This document shows, piece by piece, positions 43,022 to 52,442 of a stretch of DNA of 64,000 nucleotides (positions within the stretch are counted from its first letter, which is position 1; the number at the start of each line of letters is the position of its first letter). The DNA lies in assembly GCA_009780185.1 (NCBI GenBank), contig WRAN01000001.1, forward strand, positions 62,001 to 126,000. Reading direction: 5' to 3'. The notes beneath the pieces were generated by a model. That model was not told where the DNA came from, ran no database searches, and saw only the letters and a list, made by a program, of their open reading frames with translations. The DNA is from Defluviitaleaceae bacterium. GTDB taxonomy: Bacteria; Bacillota; Clostridia; Lachnospirales; WQUN01. The translations under genes were made by a program, and so were the position numbers.

Positions 43022-43834
43022 TTATTTTGCACCCATCGTTATAATAATAACCTGAGGCCGCGCAAAAACCCTTGGCACATATCCCCCTATTCCCCTGCTT
43101 ACATATACAGGCGTACCACTACGGCTTTCTGCCCATCCATATCTAAACCTCTGGTTATAACTAGTTATAGAGCCGCGAACCAGGTATGGTGCCCATAGGC
43201 CAAAAAAAGTAATCTGACCGCCGTGGGTATGACCCGCTAAAAATAAATCTATATGTGTGGTGTCTTGATGCATGGCAACATCCGGATTGTGAGACAGCAA
43301 TAGTACAAAATCATCCCCTGCACCTTCTATAGAAGTGGCGATACATGGCCGATTATTCCAAAGATCTTTTACTCCAGCTAAGAAAAACCCTTCACGGATT
43401 TGCTGACCGGTATTAAAAAGGGGGGTCATCCCATAGGCTTCCATGGCTGCGAACAGGCGTATATAGTTATCATGATTACCTTCAACGCCATAAATACCGT
43501 CCGTGGTTTGAGTTCCAGACAGGATCGCCACCTGCTCACGATAGCGGATACCATGGCCTAAAGACATGTAATCACCACCAAGCAACAATAAATCTATGTT
43601 GCGAGCGTTTAACTCCTCAACTACCCTTTCGAGGCGTCTATTTGATATCATATGGGTATCTGTGATAAATGCAATACGGTAGCCCTCTAATTCTTCAGGC
43701 CACCTTGAGGATACGAACTCAATTTCCTTATATTGTATTATTCTATCAAGTGTCAAGGCATGGATAATATGTATGACCACTATTATGCATCCTAAGATAA
43801 ATAGATATCTTATTGTTTTCTTAATAATTTTCAT
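43022..43834 (-). CDS. Metallophosphoesterase (YkuE-like), membrane-anchored
   Basis: The 270-residue protein has an N-terminal membrane segment (about 8-26) and the phosphoesterase motifs in order: ITDTHM, GGDYMS, GNHDNY, LSHNPD and GHTHGGQ. It is likely displayed outside the membrane. Relatives act on phospholipid-like or wall substrates; the true substrate is not known. It is divergent from the dehydrogenase gene. Confidence 0.92.
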   Translation of the reverse strand: MKIIKKTIRYLFILGCIIVVIHIIHALTLDRIIQYKEIEFVSSRWPEELEGYRIAFITDTHMISNRRLERVVEELNARNIDLLLLGGDYMSLGHGIRYREQVAILSGTQTTDGIYGVEGNHDNYIRLFAAMEAYGMTPLFNTGQQIREGFFLAGVKDLWNNRPCIATSIEGAGDDFVLLLSHNPDVAMHQDTTHIDLFLAGHTHGGQITFFGLWAPYLVRGSITSYNQRFRYGWAESRSGTPVYVSRGIGGYVPRVFARPQVIIITMGAK

Positions 43835-43900
43835 TGACTCACCCTGTTTGATTATAATATAAATGCTATTATTAAAACAATGTACAAAGGAGGTACCATC

Positions 43901-44920
43901 ATGTTACAAATGACCCTTGTCGGCCCCAAGACCATCATCCCAGGGGATGCACCTATTCCTGTTGCGGCTCCCGGCCAAGTTGTTATAAACATTGTTCGTA
44001 CAGGAATCTGCGGCTCAGATATCCATGCGTATTATGACAAGCACCCTTTTGTTTCTTTGCCTGTAATTCCAGGGCACGAGTTCTCCGGTACTATTTCTGA
44101 GATTGGCCAGGGAGTTACAGGCTTTTCGGTTGGGGATAAAGTAACAGTTATGCCACAGCTTTTTTGCGGCCAATGTCGCAATTGTAAAATGGGACGATAT
44201 AATATTTGCATAAATCTTAAAGTAATAGGATGTCAATCTCCTGGTTCTGCCCAGGAAAAGTTAGCGGTTGACGCGAGCCTTGTCTTAAAACTTCCTAACA
44301 GCATGACCTTCGACCAAGGGGCAATGCTGGAGCCTGTAGCTGTAGGTGTCCATGCATGCCGCCGAGTCGGTGGGGTACAGGGAAAGCGGGTAGTCGTGCA
44401 AGGTGCGGGAACCATTGGCAACTTAGCCGCCCAAGCAGCAAAAGCTATGGGTGCTGAATCCGTAATAATCACAGACCTAAGCACTCCTCGTCTAAAGCTG
44501 GCAAAAAGCTGCGGAATAGATCACACAGTGAATATAGCAAATCAAGACCTGTCAGAAGAAATAGCAAAATTATGGGGCCCTGACGGTGCGGATGTAATAA
44601 TCGAATGTGTAGGCATAACCCAAACCATAGAGCAAGCTATAAACATTGCCCGAAAAGGCACAGATATAATAGTAGCCGGTGTTTTTGGGGATATGACCAC
44701 AGTCAGCATGGGGCTGGTTCAAGACAAAGAGCTTAACTTAATCGGCACCCTTATGTATGTAAAAGAAGATTGGGAAGATACCATTCGATTTGTAAGTGAG
44801 GGCAAAATAAAAGTCGACCCACTAATGAGTGCGCATTTCCCTCTTGCACAGCTTGCTAACGCTTTTGTCTATATAGAAAACAACCCAGACACAGCTCTAA
44901 AGGTGTTGATTGACGGATGA
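43901..44920 (+). CDS. Zinc-dependent alcohol/polyol dehydrogenase (MDR)
   Basis: The protein has 339 residues from the ATG at 43901 with AAGGAGGT ahead; the earlier ATG seven codons upstream contains that ribosome site. GICGSDIHAY, PGHEFSGTI, the structural zinc cysteines CGQCRNCKMGRYNIC and the NAD motif GAGTIGN are typical of sorbitol or threonine dehydrogenase-like enzymes. The PfkB kinase overlaps its stop, suggesting a polyol-to-ketose-to-phosphate route. No transporter is adjacent. Confidence 0.9.
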   Translation: MLQMTLVGPKTIIPGDAPIPVAAPGQVVINIVRTGICGSDIHAYYDKHPFVSLPVIPGHEFSGTISEIGQGVTGFSVGDKVTVMPQLFCGQCRNCKMGRYNICINLKVIGCQSPGSAQEKLAVDASLVLKLPNSMTFDQGAMLEPVAVGVHACRRVGGVQGKRVVVQGAGTIGNLAAQAAKAMGAESVIITDLSTPRLKLAKSCGIDHTVNIANQDLSEEIAKLWGPDGADVIIECVGITQTIEQAINIARKGTDIIVAGVFGDMTTVSMGLVQDKELNLIGTLMYVKEDWEDTIRFVSEGKIKVDPLMSAHFPLAQLANAFVYIENNPDTALKVLIDG

Positions 44921-45879
44921 AGATATGGACAATGGGGGAAATCCTAGTAGAAATTATGCGCCCTAAACCTAATATGCCTCTTGATAAAACAGGGGTTTTT
45001 ATGGGACCGTATCCTTCCGGTGCTCCGGCAATTTTTATAGATACAGTTGCAAGACTAGGGCATCAGGCTGGGATAATCGGATGTGTAGGCAATGATGATT
45101 TTGGCAGCAATTGCTTGACTCGCTTAGAAAAAGACGGCGTTGATACATCTATGATAAAAGTTGTAAAAAATGGCTCAACCGCAGCAGCTTTTGTGACTTA
45201 CAATGATATCGGGGAGCGCTCCTTTATTTTTCATATAAATAATACCCCGGCTGTTACCGCAAAATGTCCCAATATTGAATATCTTTCCTTTCCGACACCA
45301 GAATACTTTCATATCATGGGTTGCTCTTTAATGGCAGATGATAACTTATATCAGGAGATTATCAACACTACCAAGATGTTACTTCGGGCAGGAGTAAAAA
45401 TTAGCTTTGACCCCAATATTCGCCCAGAATTGCTCAAGGGGCGCAACTTAGTCAAGATGTTAGCGCCGATTATACACAACTGCTCGGTATTGCTGCCAGG
45501 TTATGAAGAGCTTTTGGCAATATCATCAAAACCGGATATGGAGTCTGCTGTAGCCACTCTTTTTGAAAACCCTGTGCTGGAAATAATCGCTGTAAAGCTA
45601 GGGAGCAAGGGATGCAGGATATTCACTAGAGATGAAGATTTCTCCTTGGGTGTCTACCCTATAACCCCGATTGACCCAACAGGTGCTGGAGACTGCTTTG
45701 ATGCCGGTTTTCTATGCGGGTTAATGGATGGCCTTTCTTTAGAAGAGACTGCAAAGCAAGCCTCTGCCGCAGCCGCCCTAAACACCGCTGCCTTTGGCCC
45801 AATGGAAGGGAATATTTCTCCTAAAACCATAAAAGAATTTATGGCAACAAATGCAAATCTCACAGACCCTACACAATAG
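44917..45879 (+). CDS. PfkB-family sugar kinase
   Basis: The 320-residue protein has the N-terminal PfkB pattern (GEILVEIMRP, GCVGNDDFG) and the catalytic DPTGAGDCFDAGF. FDPNIRPELL near 168 is seen in fructokinase and KDG kinase relatives. It overlaps the dehydrogenase by 4 bases and probably phosphorylates the ketose that enzyme makes. The exact sugar cannot be named. Confidence 0.9.
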   Translation: MKIWTMGEILVEIMRPKPNMPLDKTGVFMGPYPSGAPAIFIDTVARLGHQAGIIGCVGNDDFGSNCLTRLEKDGVDTSMIKVVKNGSTAAAFVTYNDIGERSFIFHINNTPAVTAKCPNIEYLSFPTPEYFHIMGCSLMADDNLYQEIINTTKMLLRAGVKISFDPNIRPELLKGRNLVKMLAPIIHNCSVLLPGYEELLAISSKPDMESAVATLFENPVLEIIAVKLGSKGCRIFTRDEDFSLGVYPITPIDPTGAGDCFDAGFLCGLMDGLSLEETAKQASAAAALNTAAFGPMEGNISPKTIKEFMATNANLTDPTQ

Positions 45880-45940
45880 GCACATAATGCGAGCTTTTAC
45901 CCATAAAAACAAATCAATTTGAACCTTTGGAGGCGATACA

Positions 45941-47092
45941 ATGGTAAAAAAGGCCATATCAGCAGAAGGGTTACTTTTTATTGTTTGCTTTTTTGCCTTT
46001 TTTGGCATAATCGGTAACGTCATGGGCGGCACCAATATGCTTAATACCATTATCAATACCTCCTACGCCCTACTCACTGAAACTGTGTTTTATATTATGG
46101 CTGTGGCAATAATTGCCGGAGCCATATCCGAGCTATTTATGGAGTTTGGTGTAGTATCCATTGCCAACAAACTGCTGTCCCGTGCGGTCCGTGTTGTATA
46201 CGGTATGCCTGGGGCTTCCGTTGTTGGCATTTTTACTACCTACCTTTCTGATAACCCCGCAATCCTTACTCTCACAGATAACGAAGGATATCAGGCCTAT
46301 TTCAAAAAATACCAGATCCCGGCTCTAACCAACCTGGGTACCGCCTTTGGCATGGGGCTTATTCTCACTGCATTTGTTGCTGGGATTACCGGGCCAGAAG
46401 GACAATCATTCTTTCTTCCTTTGGTAATCGGCAAAATAGGCGCATTAATTGGAAGTGTTGTAAGCGTAAGGCTAATGCTACGCCATACAGCCAAAGTATT
46501 CGGACGGACTGAAAACGCCATAGATGAAGTGGACACTCAATTTGATGTAATAAACTACCGTACTACCCGTGATGGCAGCGGATTTAACCGCCTTATGGAA
46601 GCGCTTCTTAGCGGGGGGCATAGAGGGGTAAAAATGGGACTTTCTATTGCCCCGGGAGTACTGATTATATGTACAGTCATACTAATACTAACCAACGGAG
46701 CCGGAGATTACGGCTTCACAGGCGGTGCATTTGAAGGAGTAGGCTTTATCCCCGCCGTTGGCGAAATGCTTGGGTTTATTATCCGTCCCTTATTTGGTTT
46801 TACTGATACAAGCGCCATTGCTGTTCCGCTTACAGCCCTAGGCTCTGCCGGAGCATCTATGGGGCTGGTTCCTGTTCTTATATCTGAAGGGGTTATTGGC
46901 AGGCGGGATGTTGCAGTTATTGTAGGTATGATTATGTGCTGGAGTGGGTTTATGAGTACTCACCTGGCTATGATGGAAAACTTAGGTTATCCTAAGCTGG
47001 CAGGTAAATCTATTTTATATCATACAATCGCCGGGGTCTCTGCTGGGGTTAGTGCTAATCTGTTGTTTCGGTTGGTTGAAATGCTGTTTTGA
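45941..47092 (+). CDS. CD0519/CD1768-family membrane protein (nucleoside-recognition Gate type)
   Basis: The 383-residue protein has about eight to ten membrane helices. SDNPAILTLTDNEGYQAYFKK and GASMGLVPVLISEG are seen in the CD0519/CD1768 family of Clostridia, related to Gate (nucleoside recognition) and spore maturation proteins. The substrate is unknown. It follows the kinase gene by 61 bases with TTTGGAGG ahead and may be the missing transporter of this sugar operon, which is an inference only. Confidence 0.8.
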   Translation: MVKKAISAEGLLFIVCFFAFFGIIGNVMGGTNMLNTIINTSYALLTETVFYIMAVAIIAGAISELFMEFGVVSIANKLLSRAVRVVYGMPGASVVGIFTTYLSDNPAILTLTDNEGYQAYFKKYQIPALTNLGTAFGMGLILTAFVAGITGPEGQSFFLPLVIGKIGALIGSVVSVRLMLRHTAKVFGRTENAIDEVDTQFDVINYRTTRDGSGFNRLMEALLSGGHRGVKMGLSIAPGVLIICTVILILTNGAGDYGFTGGAFEGVGFIPAVGEMLGFIIRPLFGFTDTSAIAVPLTALGSAGASMGLVPVLISEGVIGRRDVAVIVGMIMCWSGFMSTHLAMMENLGYPKLAGKSILYHTIAGVSAGVSANLLFRLVEMLF

Positions 47093-47171
47093 GGGGATGT
47101 GGGGATTTTTGTTCACCTCCCCACTCTCCAAAGAATACGATATTACATTGATAAACTCGGAGAGTGAATAA

Positions 47172-48965
47172 ATGAGCGCAATAGGCGGCTTTATAAGCCA
47201 TGGAAATAACTTGCAATTGGCATCAGTATGCGAAGCAATGCAGGCCTCACTTAAAAAACGAGGCTCTGACGAGCATGGTACATTCATTTCCCAAGATGTG
47301 TGCCTATTACATAGCTGTACCACCAGTTCGGTGGCAGGCCGCGGCCCTATAAGAGCAGTACTTGGCCAAAAAGTGTATGTCCTGGTATATGACGGGGAAC
47401 TATACAATAAAGAGGAGTTATTAACGGAGCTACGAACCCTAGGTTACAGATTCCACGATACCTCCGACGGAGCCGTAGTGCTTCATGGATACATGGCTTG
47501 GGGAGAATCTTGTGTTGACAAATTTCTGGGAATGTATACCTTTGCAATATGGGATAGCCAACGATTGTTTATGGCTCGTGACAGGCTTGGGCTAAAACCA
47601 CTATTTTACTCAGTAGGCCAGCATGGACTTGCCTTCGCTTCTGATATAAACACAGTACTATGCCACCCTAAAGTACAACCCATAATGGATCAAGAAGGAG
47701 TAGCGGACCTTTTCCTATTAGGCCCAGGCCGCACACCAGGCACAACCCTTTTTAGAGATATAAAAGAACTAAAACCAGGCCACTGGGCAACCTACTCCAA
47801 AGATGCTGGGCTAACCACCAGCTCGTATTGGAAGCTAAAGGCCAAGCCCCACAGGGAATCGCTGGAAGAAACCACCCAGACCATCTTGAAAATTTTAAAA
47901 GATTCAATTATCCGCCAAACAACGCCAGGAATGGGTGCCTTCTTATCCGGCGGACTAGACTCCAGCGCCCTAACCGCTCTTTCTAATTGCAAAGAAACAT
48001 TCTCTGTAGACTATTTTGGCAATGACAAGTATTTTAATCAAACTGATTTCCAACCGGATGATGATAACGCATTTATAAAAGAAATGGTTCGAGCCATAGG
48101 AGCACGGCATAGCCGTGTTGTACTAGGCTCGGACGAGCTAGCCGATGCCCTTACCCCGGCAATGCACGCACGAGGCGTACCAGGTATGGCGGATGTGGAC
48201 TCCGCGTTACTGCTTTTTTGCGAAAGAGTAAGAGAATCCGTTCCTGTAGCCATCTCAGGAGAAGGCGCTGACGAAATCTTTGGAGGCTACCCCTGGTATC
48301 AGGACGAAGAACGCCTGTTTTCCAAGATTTTTCCATGGTCCCAAAAAATAGAATACCGCAGCCAATTCGTACATCCAGATATACTGCGAAGTATAAATCC
48401 AGAATCCTATGTCAGCTCCCGCTACGAAAACACTATATCCGCCGCCGAAACCCTATACGACGACGATCCAAAGGAAAAGCGCATCCGCCAAATGTATTAC
48501 CTAAACATTTACTGGTTTCTACAAAACCTAGCCACCCGCAACGAAACCATGAGCACAGCTGCCAAATTAATCGTACGCTCCCCATTCCTAGACCACCGCC
48601 TGGTGGAATATATGTACAATGTCCCCTGGAGCATGAAAAACCACAAAGATCGAGAAAAAGGCCTGTTAAGAGAAGCCCTAAAAGGTATTTTGCCCGAAAA
48701 CGTATTGTGGCGCAAAAAAAGTCCCTTCCCCAAAACACATAACCCAGCATATATGAGCCGGGTAACGGATATGATAAAGGTAGTACTACAAGATAACCAC
48801 GCACCTATTTTTAACATAGCATCAAAAGAAGCCATCACCAAGCTACTAACAGCTGAAACCACACTGCCATGGTACGGCCAATTAATGACTGTACCACAAA
48901 CTATTGCCTACTTTTTGCAAATTAATACCTGGATGAAGGACTTTAACATAATCCTTAGTCTTTAG
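47172..48965 (+). CDS. asnB: Asparagine synthetase B-like protein lacking the N-terminal cysteine
   Basis: The 597-residue protein has an N-terminal Ntn domain (YDGELYNKEELLTEL, SDGAVVLHGY, AIWDSQRLFMARDRLG) and a C-terminal synthetase with PP-loop SGGLDSSAL and SGEGADEIFGGY. Active glutamine-dependent AsnB starts Met-Cys; here it starts MSAIGGF, with serine where the catalytic Cys should be. It is thus expected to use free ammonia or to act on another substrate. The synthetase half looks complete. Confidence 0.88.
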   Translation: MSAIGGFISHGNNLQLASVCEAMQASLKKRGSDEHGTFISQDVCLLHSCTTSSVAGRGPIRAVLGQKVYVLVYDGELYNKEELLTELRTLGYRFHDTSDGAVVLHGYMAWGESCVDKFLGMYTFAIWDSQRLFMARDRLGLKPLFYSVGQHGLAFASDINTVLCHPKVQPIMDQEGVADLFLLGPGRTPGTTLFRDIKELKPGHWATYSKDAGLTTSSYWKLKAKPHRESLEETTQTILKILKDSIIRQTTPGMGAFLSGGLDSSALTALSNCKETFSVDYFGNDKYFNQTDFQPDDDNAFIKEMVRAIGARHSRVVLGSDELADALTPAMHARGVPGMADVDSALLLFCERVRESVPVAISGEGADEIFGGYPWYQDEERLFSKIFPWSQKIEYRSQFVHPDILRSINPESYVSSRYENTISAAETLYDDDPKEKRIRQMYYLNIYWFLQNLATRNETMSTAAKLIVRSPFLDHRLVEYMYNVPWSMKNHKDREKGLLREALKGILPENVLWRKKSPFPKTHNPAYMSRVTDMIKVVLQDNHAPIFNIASKEAITKLLTAETTLPWYGQLMTVPQTIAYFLQINTWMKDFNIILSL

Positions 48966-49047
48966 AGTTTGCGCAGCACGCCACACCCTATTGCGCCTTT
49001 AAAAGAATATGATAAAATAATGTAGAAAAATGTGGGAGGTAATATAG

Positions 49048-49230
49048 ATGATTGATTTTAAGGAAGAAATTAGCAAGTACAAGCCTATCCGAACAGTTGA
49101 CGAAGTAGAAGAAGCGGTGCGAGACGAAATTATGGATATTATGGATTTACTGCAATATATCTCGAATAAAGACAAATCAACCAAAACCCCTGAACTAGAA
49201 CCTAAAGGGGCAAAGGATACTGCCGAATAA
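49048..49230 (+). CDS. Small acidic hypothetical protein (60 residues)
   Basis: A GGGAGG ribosome site seven bases ahead of the ATG and the well-formed helix DEVEEAVRDEIMDIMDLLQY support a real gene. It lies between asnB and a TPR protein on the same strand. I recognise no family. It has no signal or membrane segment and a charged, disordered tail (KTPELEPKGAKD). Confidence 0.6.
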   Translation: MIDFKEEISKYKPIRTVDEVEEAVRDEIMDIMDLLQYISNKDKSTKTPELEPKGAKDTAE

Positions 49231-49265
49231 AACCAAACTGAATAAACACGGGAAAGAGTGACCAT

Positions 49266-50681
49266 ATGCAATGTCCCAACTGCGAAAAAGAATATAACGA
49301 AGGCAGCATCTGCCCAAACTGCAAAGTAGACCCAGTTCTCTATGCCGGTACAGTGCGCCTATCTGATAAATTATATAATAAAGGCCTGTCAAAACTTAAC
49401 AACAGTGACCTAACCCAAGGAATTGAACTATTAAACCGAAGCGTATCTGTAAATAAGAACAACGTCCCAGCTCGCAACCTATTGGGACTTGCCTTATTCG
49501 AAATAGGCTATGTAGGCGAAGCCCTAAAGCACTGGGTGGTAAGCCAATCGTTGTTAAAAGAAAACAATCCGGCATCTCACTATGTAGAAGAAGCCAGAAA
49601 AAACAGCCGCGCCCTAGAAGACCTAAACGACGCAGCATTAAAATACAACCAGGCTCTAACATATCTAAAGCAAAAATCGGATGATCTAGCTATAATCCAA
49701 CTAAAGCGTGCAGTAGAGCTTAACCCCAAGTTCGTAGACGCTCTAAACCTGCTAGCTCTATGTCACCTAATCCAAAACGACAGAGAAAAAGCCGCCGCTG
49801 CATCTGAACGGGTTCTTGCAATTGATATCCAAAACCCCGTAGCCCTAAACTACCTTTCGATTCTAACCCCGAACCGCGCCCGGACAGAACTCCGCAAACC
49901 CCAAGGCCGCATAACAGGGCGCAAAGAATCTGCTTCAGGATCCGGGAAGACAGCATCTTTCACCAGGCCCGTACCTGTAACCGAGAAAAAACAACGGTCC
50001 TTCCGCTTAGATATTATCCTAGCTTTTGTAATAGGTGCAGCCTGCTCTTTTGCAGTTGTATATGTTCTTCTCTTCCCAGCACTGCACAGACAAAACGAAA
50101 GCCAAATCCAGACATACCGCGACAGATTATCCGATGCCCGTGATGCCCGCGACGAAGATGCAAGGCAGCACGAAGCTACAATGGAAGAAATGAACAGTAA
50201 CTTAGAAGAAATGCGCCAAAGCCTAGACGAATGGGAAGCACTTTACGATATACAAGACCGAATGATCCGCTTCCAGCATATAGAAAATCTATATAGAGAC
50301 GGTCAACTGCTAGAGGCTATTAACAGACTAGACGAGCTAGATATGACAGACATGTCTTTGGAAATAGCTTCTAGAGCCGACGCAATAAGAGCCAGTGCCT
50401 ACCCAGTACTAAGTACCCAGTTCATGAATGAAGGCATAGCAGCTTTCAACGCCAATGATTTCTATAAGGCCCTGGTAGACCTAGAGATGGCAGTACGCTT
50501 TATGACAGAAGATTCCCCTCGCCCTGCTGCCTTCCTTATGGCATTAGGCCGCCTGTACACCGAAGACGAAACCCGCCACGCCGAAGCCAGAGAGTTATTC
50601 GAAGAGCTACAAGCCCGATTCCCTAACCACATGCCCCTAACAAGAAATCAATATATAGCTCGTTTAACGGATTTAGATTAA
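49266..50681 (+). CDS. Membrane TPR protein with N-terminal zinc ribbon
   Basis: The 471-residue protein has zinc ribbon cysteines CPNC...CPNC in residues 3-19 and TPR repeats over 35-200 (ALKYNQALTYLKQK, AIIQLKRAVELNPKFVDALN). A basic linker precedes one membrane helix near 252-275 (ILAFVIGAACSFAVVYVLL); then come a coiled coil (RDRLSDARDARDEDARQ) and more TPR-like helices outside (ALVDLEMAVRFM). It may be a scaffold linking cytoplasm and envelope. It is probably co-transcribed with the small gene just upstream. Confidence 0.8.
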   Translation: MQCPNCEKEYNEGSICPNCKVDPVLYAGTVRLSDKLYNKGLSKLNNSDLTQGIELLNRSVSVNKNNVPARNLLGLALFEIGYVGEALKHWVVSQSLLKENNPASHYVEEARKNSRALEDLNDAALKYNQALTYLKQKSDDLAIIQLKRAVELNPKFVDALNLLALCHLIQNDREKAAAASERVLAIDIQNPVALNYLSILTPNRARTELRKPQGRITGRKESASGSGKTASFTRPVPVTEKKQRSFRLDIILAFVIGAACSFAVVYVLLFPALHRQNESQIQTYRDRLSDARDARDEDARQHEATMEEMNSNLEEMRQSLDEWEALYDIQDRMIRFQHIENLYRDGQLLEAINRLDELDMTDMSLEIASRADAIRASAYPVLSTQFMNEGIAAFNANDFYKALVDLEMAVRFMTEDSPRPAAFLMALGRLYTEDETRHAEARELFEELQARFPNHMPLTRNQYIARLTDLD

Positions 50682-50751
50682 GCAGACTTTCCTTTTTAAA
50701 CTCCGTATCTGTTGTTGTAAGAAGTTAAATGACAAACAAGGAGGATATAAA

Positions 50752-51111
50752 ATGAACAAATCAATCTTTGGTTTAAACGAAAATATTGTAGCCGCCCTTA
50801 GCTATGTACTCGGCCCACTATCCGGCTTATTTGTACTGGTTGCTGAAAGAGAGAACAAAAACGTACGTTTTCACGCCCTGCAATCCACGCTATGGTTCCT
50901 ATTCCTATGGGTAGTGTACTGGGTAGTAGGTTTAATAACAGGCTTACCGCTTATCGGCTGGCTGTTAAGCATTGTAGTCTGGCCCGTAATGTGGGTATGG
51001 CGCTTGTTGTTTGTATCCAGCAAGATTTTCCTGATACTGCGTGCAGCTCTAGGGCATCAGTTTAAACTTCCTTATGTGGGAGATGTAGCGCTGAATCAAG
51101 TGAGTAAATAA
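50752..51111 (+). CDS. DUF4870 membrane protein
   Basis: The 119-residue protein has three to four membrane helices. NIVAALSYVLGPLSGLFVLV and NVRFHALQSTLWFLF are the DUF4870 signature. The function is unknown; members are widespread small membrane proteins. An AAGGAGG ribosome site precedes the start by about nine bases, and a hairpin lies about 75 bases after the stop. Confidence 0.88.
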   Translation: MNKSIFGLNENIVAALSYVLGPLSGLFVLVAERENKNVRFHALQSTLWFLFLWVVYWVVGLITGLPLIGWLLSIVVWPVMWVWRLLFVSSKIFLILRAALGHQFKLPYVGDVALNQVSK

Positions 51112-51187
51112 AAATCACAAATCAAATCTTATGACAAAAACCGCACCCCTTATAGGCGGCTGACGTAAGAAAAGTTTTAAGATGTGG

Positions 51188-51217
51188 ACGGCGTGGCGCA
51201 AGCTACGCCGTTTCTCT
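51188..51217 (+). terminator. Terminator after DUF4870 gene
   Basis: ACGGCGTGGC-gcaa-GCTACGCCGT forms a stem with one mismatch, followed by TTTCTCTTT. The region from here to 51500 shows no supported gene. Confidence 0.65.
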
Positions 51218-51500
51218 TTGCGATTCTTGCTTAGTTTTACTTTTGTTCCGTTGCGGATATTTCTATCCTGTCTACAAACTCACGCTTTATAAAGCGTTCA
51301 TCAGACAGCTTGCCGGAAATATTATCTTCAGATAATTTTTGTCAAGGAGGTTTTGTGTCCAAAATATAAATATTTAAAATGACAATAATGTCGACAGATA
51401 AAAGAGATAATTGTTTCCTTAATGAAATTATTTTTCATCCAAAAACCAACGGCTTATTCGTTCAATATGATTACAAATTTCTTGCAATTTTTTCGTAAAT

Positions 51501-51930
51501 TCATCTACGGTGTACTCTCTGACGTTTAATATTACACTCGCCAACTACATCATGCAAATCATATTTTGTTCGCTCCAAATATAAACGCTTAGAAAACCAT
51601 GAAGAATACTCACTTAATACTCGTTCTATAGTTGATACATTTCGCAAAAATCTTAAAATATCTGAAAGAATATCATTTTGCAACCACCTAAATCTGGTAA
51701 AGCCCATTTGACTCAATAACAGCGGCTTTTCTCCAAACTCCATACGAAAATATAGGGATTCATATGATAGCTCGCTGCCATAAGTGTAATTCACTTTGCT
51801 AGTTCACGATATTATGAGTTTTCAACAAGTCACACTTCAAACTATACTTAGACAACATTGAACGCAATCTATTCAATGTGATTTCGCATCCAGATGGATA
51901 GTCGCATTTGTTTTTTGTATTGAGATGCAT
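51501..51930 (-). pseudogene. Remnant reading frames of an unrecognised protein
   Basis: Two consecutive minus-strand frames have protein-like content: 51799-51930 (MHLNTKNKCDYPSGCEITLN) and 51501-51794 (VNYTYGSELSYESLYFRMEF, then FLRNVSTIERVLSEYSSWFS). They join with a stop and shift between them, so they probably derive from one older gene next to the toxN remnant. I do not recognise the family. Confidence 0.35.
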
Positions 51931-51952
51931 TCTTATATCATTGATAGTATCA

Positions 51953-52134
51953 TTAAAGTATCAACGATATTGGAGCAAAATAATCATGACCGTTTACGGA
52001 CAAAACAATACCACACATAAATTTATCGTGCTGGCTTGTTTTATAATAATCTATGTGCGGCACCTTGAAATGAAATTGCAATAGATATGTTATGTAACCC
52101 GCACTTATTAATAAAAATCTAATTGTTTGTCCAT
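51953..52134 (-). pseudogene. Decayed ToxN/AbiQ-type toxin of a type III toxin-antitoxin system
   Basis: ATG at 52134 with AGGAGAAG ahead opens MDKQLDFY and then stops; one base shift continues ISAGYITYLLQFHFKVPHID and FMCGIVLSVNGHDYFAPIS before a TAA at 51953. The I-x-x-x-Y-I-x-Y-L start and the GIVLSVNG-YFAPIS core are those of ToxN/AbiQ endoribonucleases, which are about 170 residues. At least one frameshift and a truncation make it non-functional. The upstream structured repeat and terminator complete the type III layout. Confidence 0.65.
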
Positions 52135-52156
52135 GCTTCTCCTGCACTTATAAAAC

Positions 52157-52260
52157 GAGGGACGGTTACATAACCGCCCCTCTTAATTACGAGTCTCACT
52201 TAACGGTGGCGAAGCACCCGAATTACCCAGATAACTTTATTTGTTGTACCTTGCTGTACA
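52157..52260 (-). ncRNA. Candidate type III antitoxin RNA repeat and its terminator
   Basis: Ahead of the toxN remnant on the minus strand lies GGGTGCTTCGCCACCG-TTAAGTGAGAC (52187-52220), a short stem with tail of the size of a type III antitoxin repeat. It is followed by a hairpin GAGGGGCGGTTA/TAACCGTCCCTC (52182-52157) and TTTT. In type III systems such a weak terminator separates antitoxin repeats from the toxin. Only about one repeat is visible. A TATAAT lies near 52270. Confidence 0.45.
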
Positions 52261-52442
52261 CTCATATTATATGCAATATTTCCGAAAAATCATCATGAAT
52301 TTTTAAGCATAAGGCCGACATTAAAGCGCATAAAAAGGCCAAGGCGATGCAAGGCGGCACTGTGCTGGGGCTGTTAAGTATTGGGGGCTGGCAATTGAAG
52401 TGCGCCAGCCCACGAGTATTACCTTTTAAGTTTTGTGGAACG

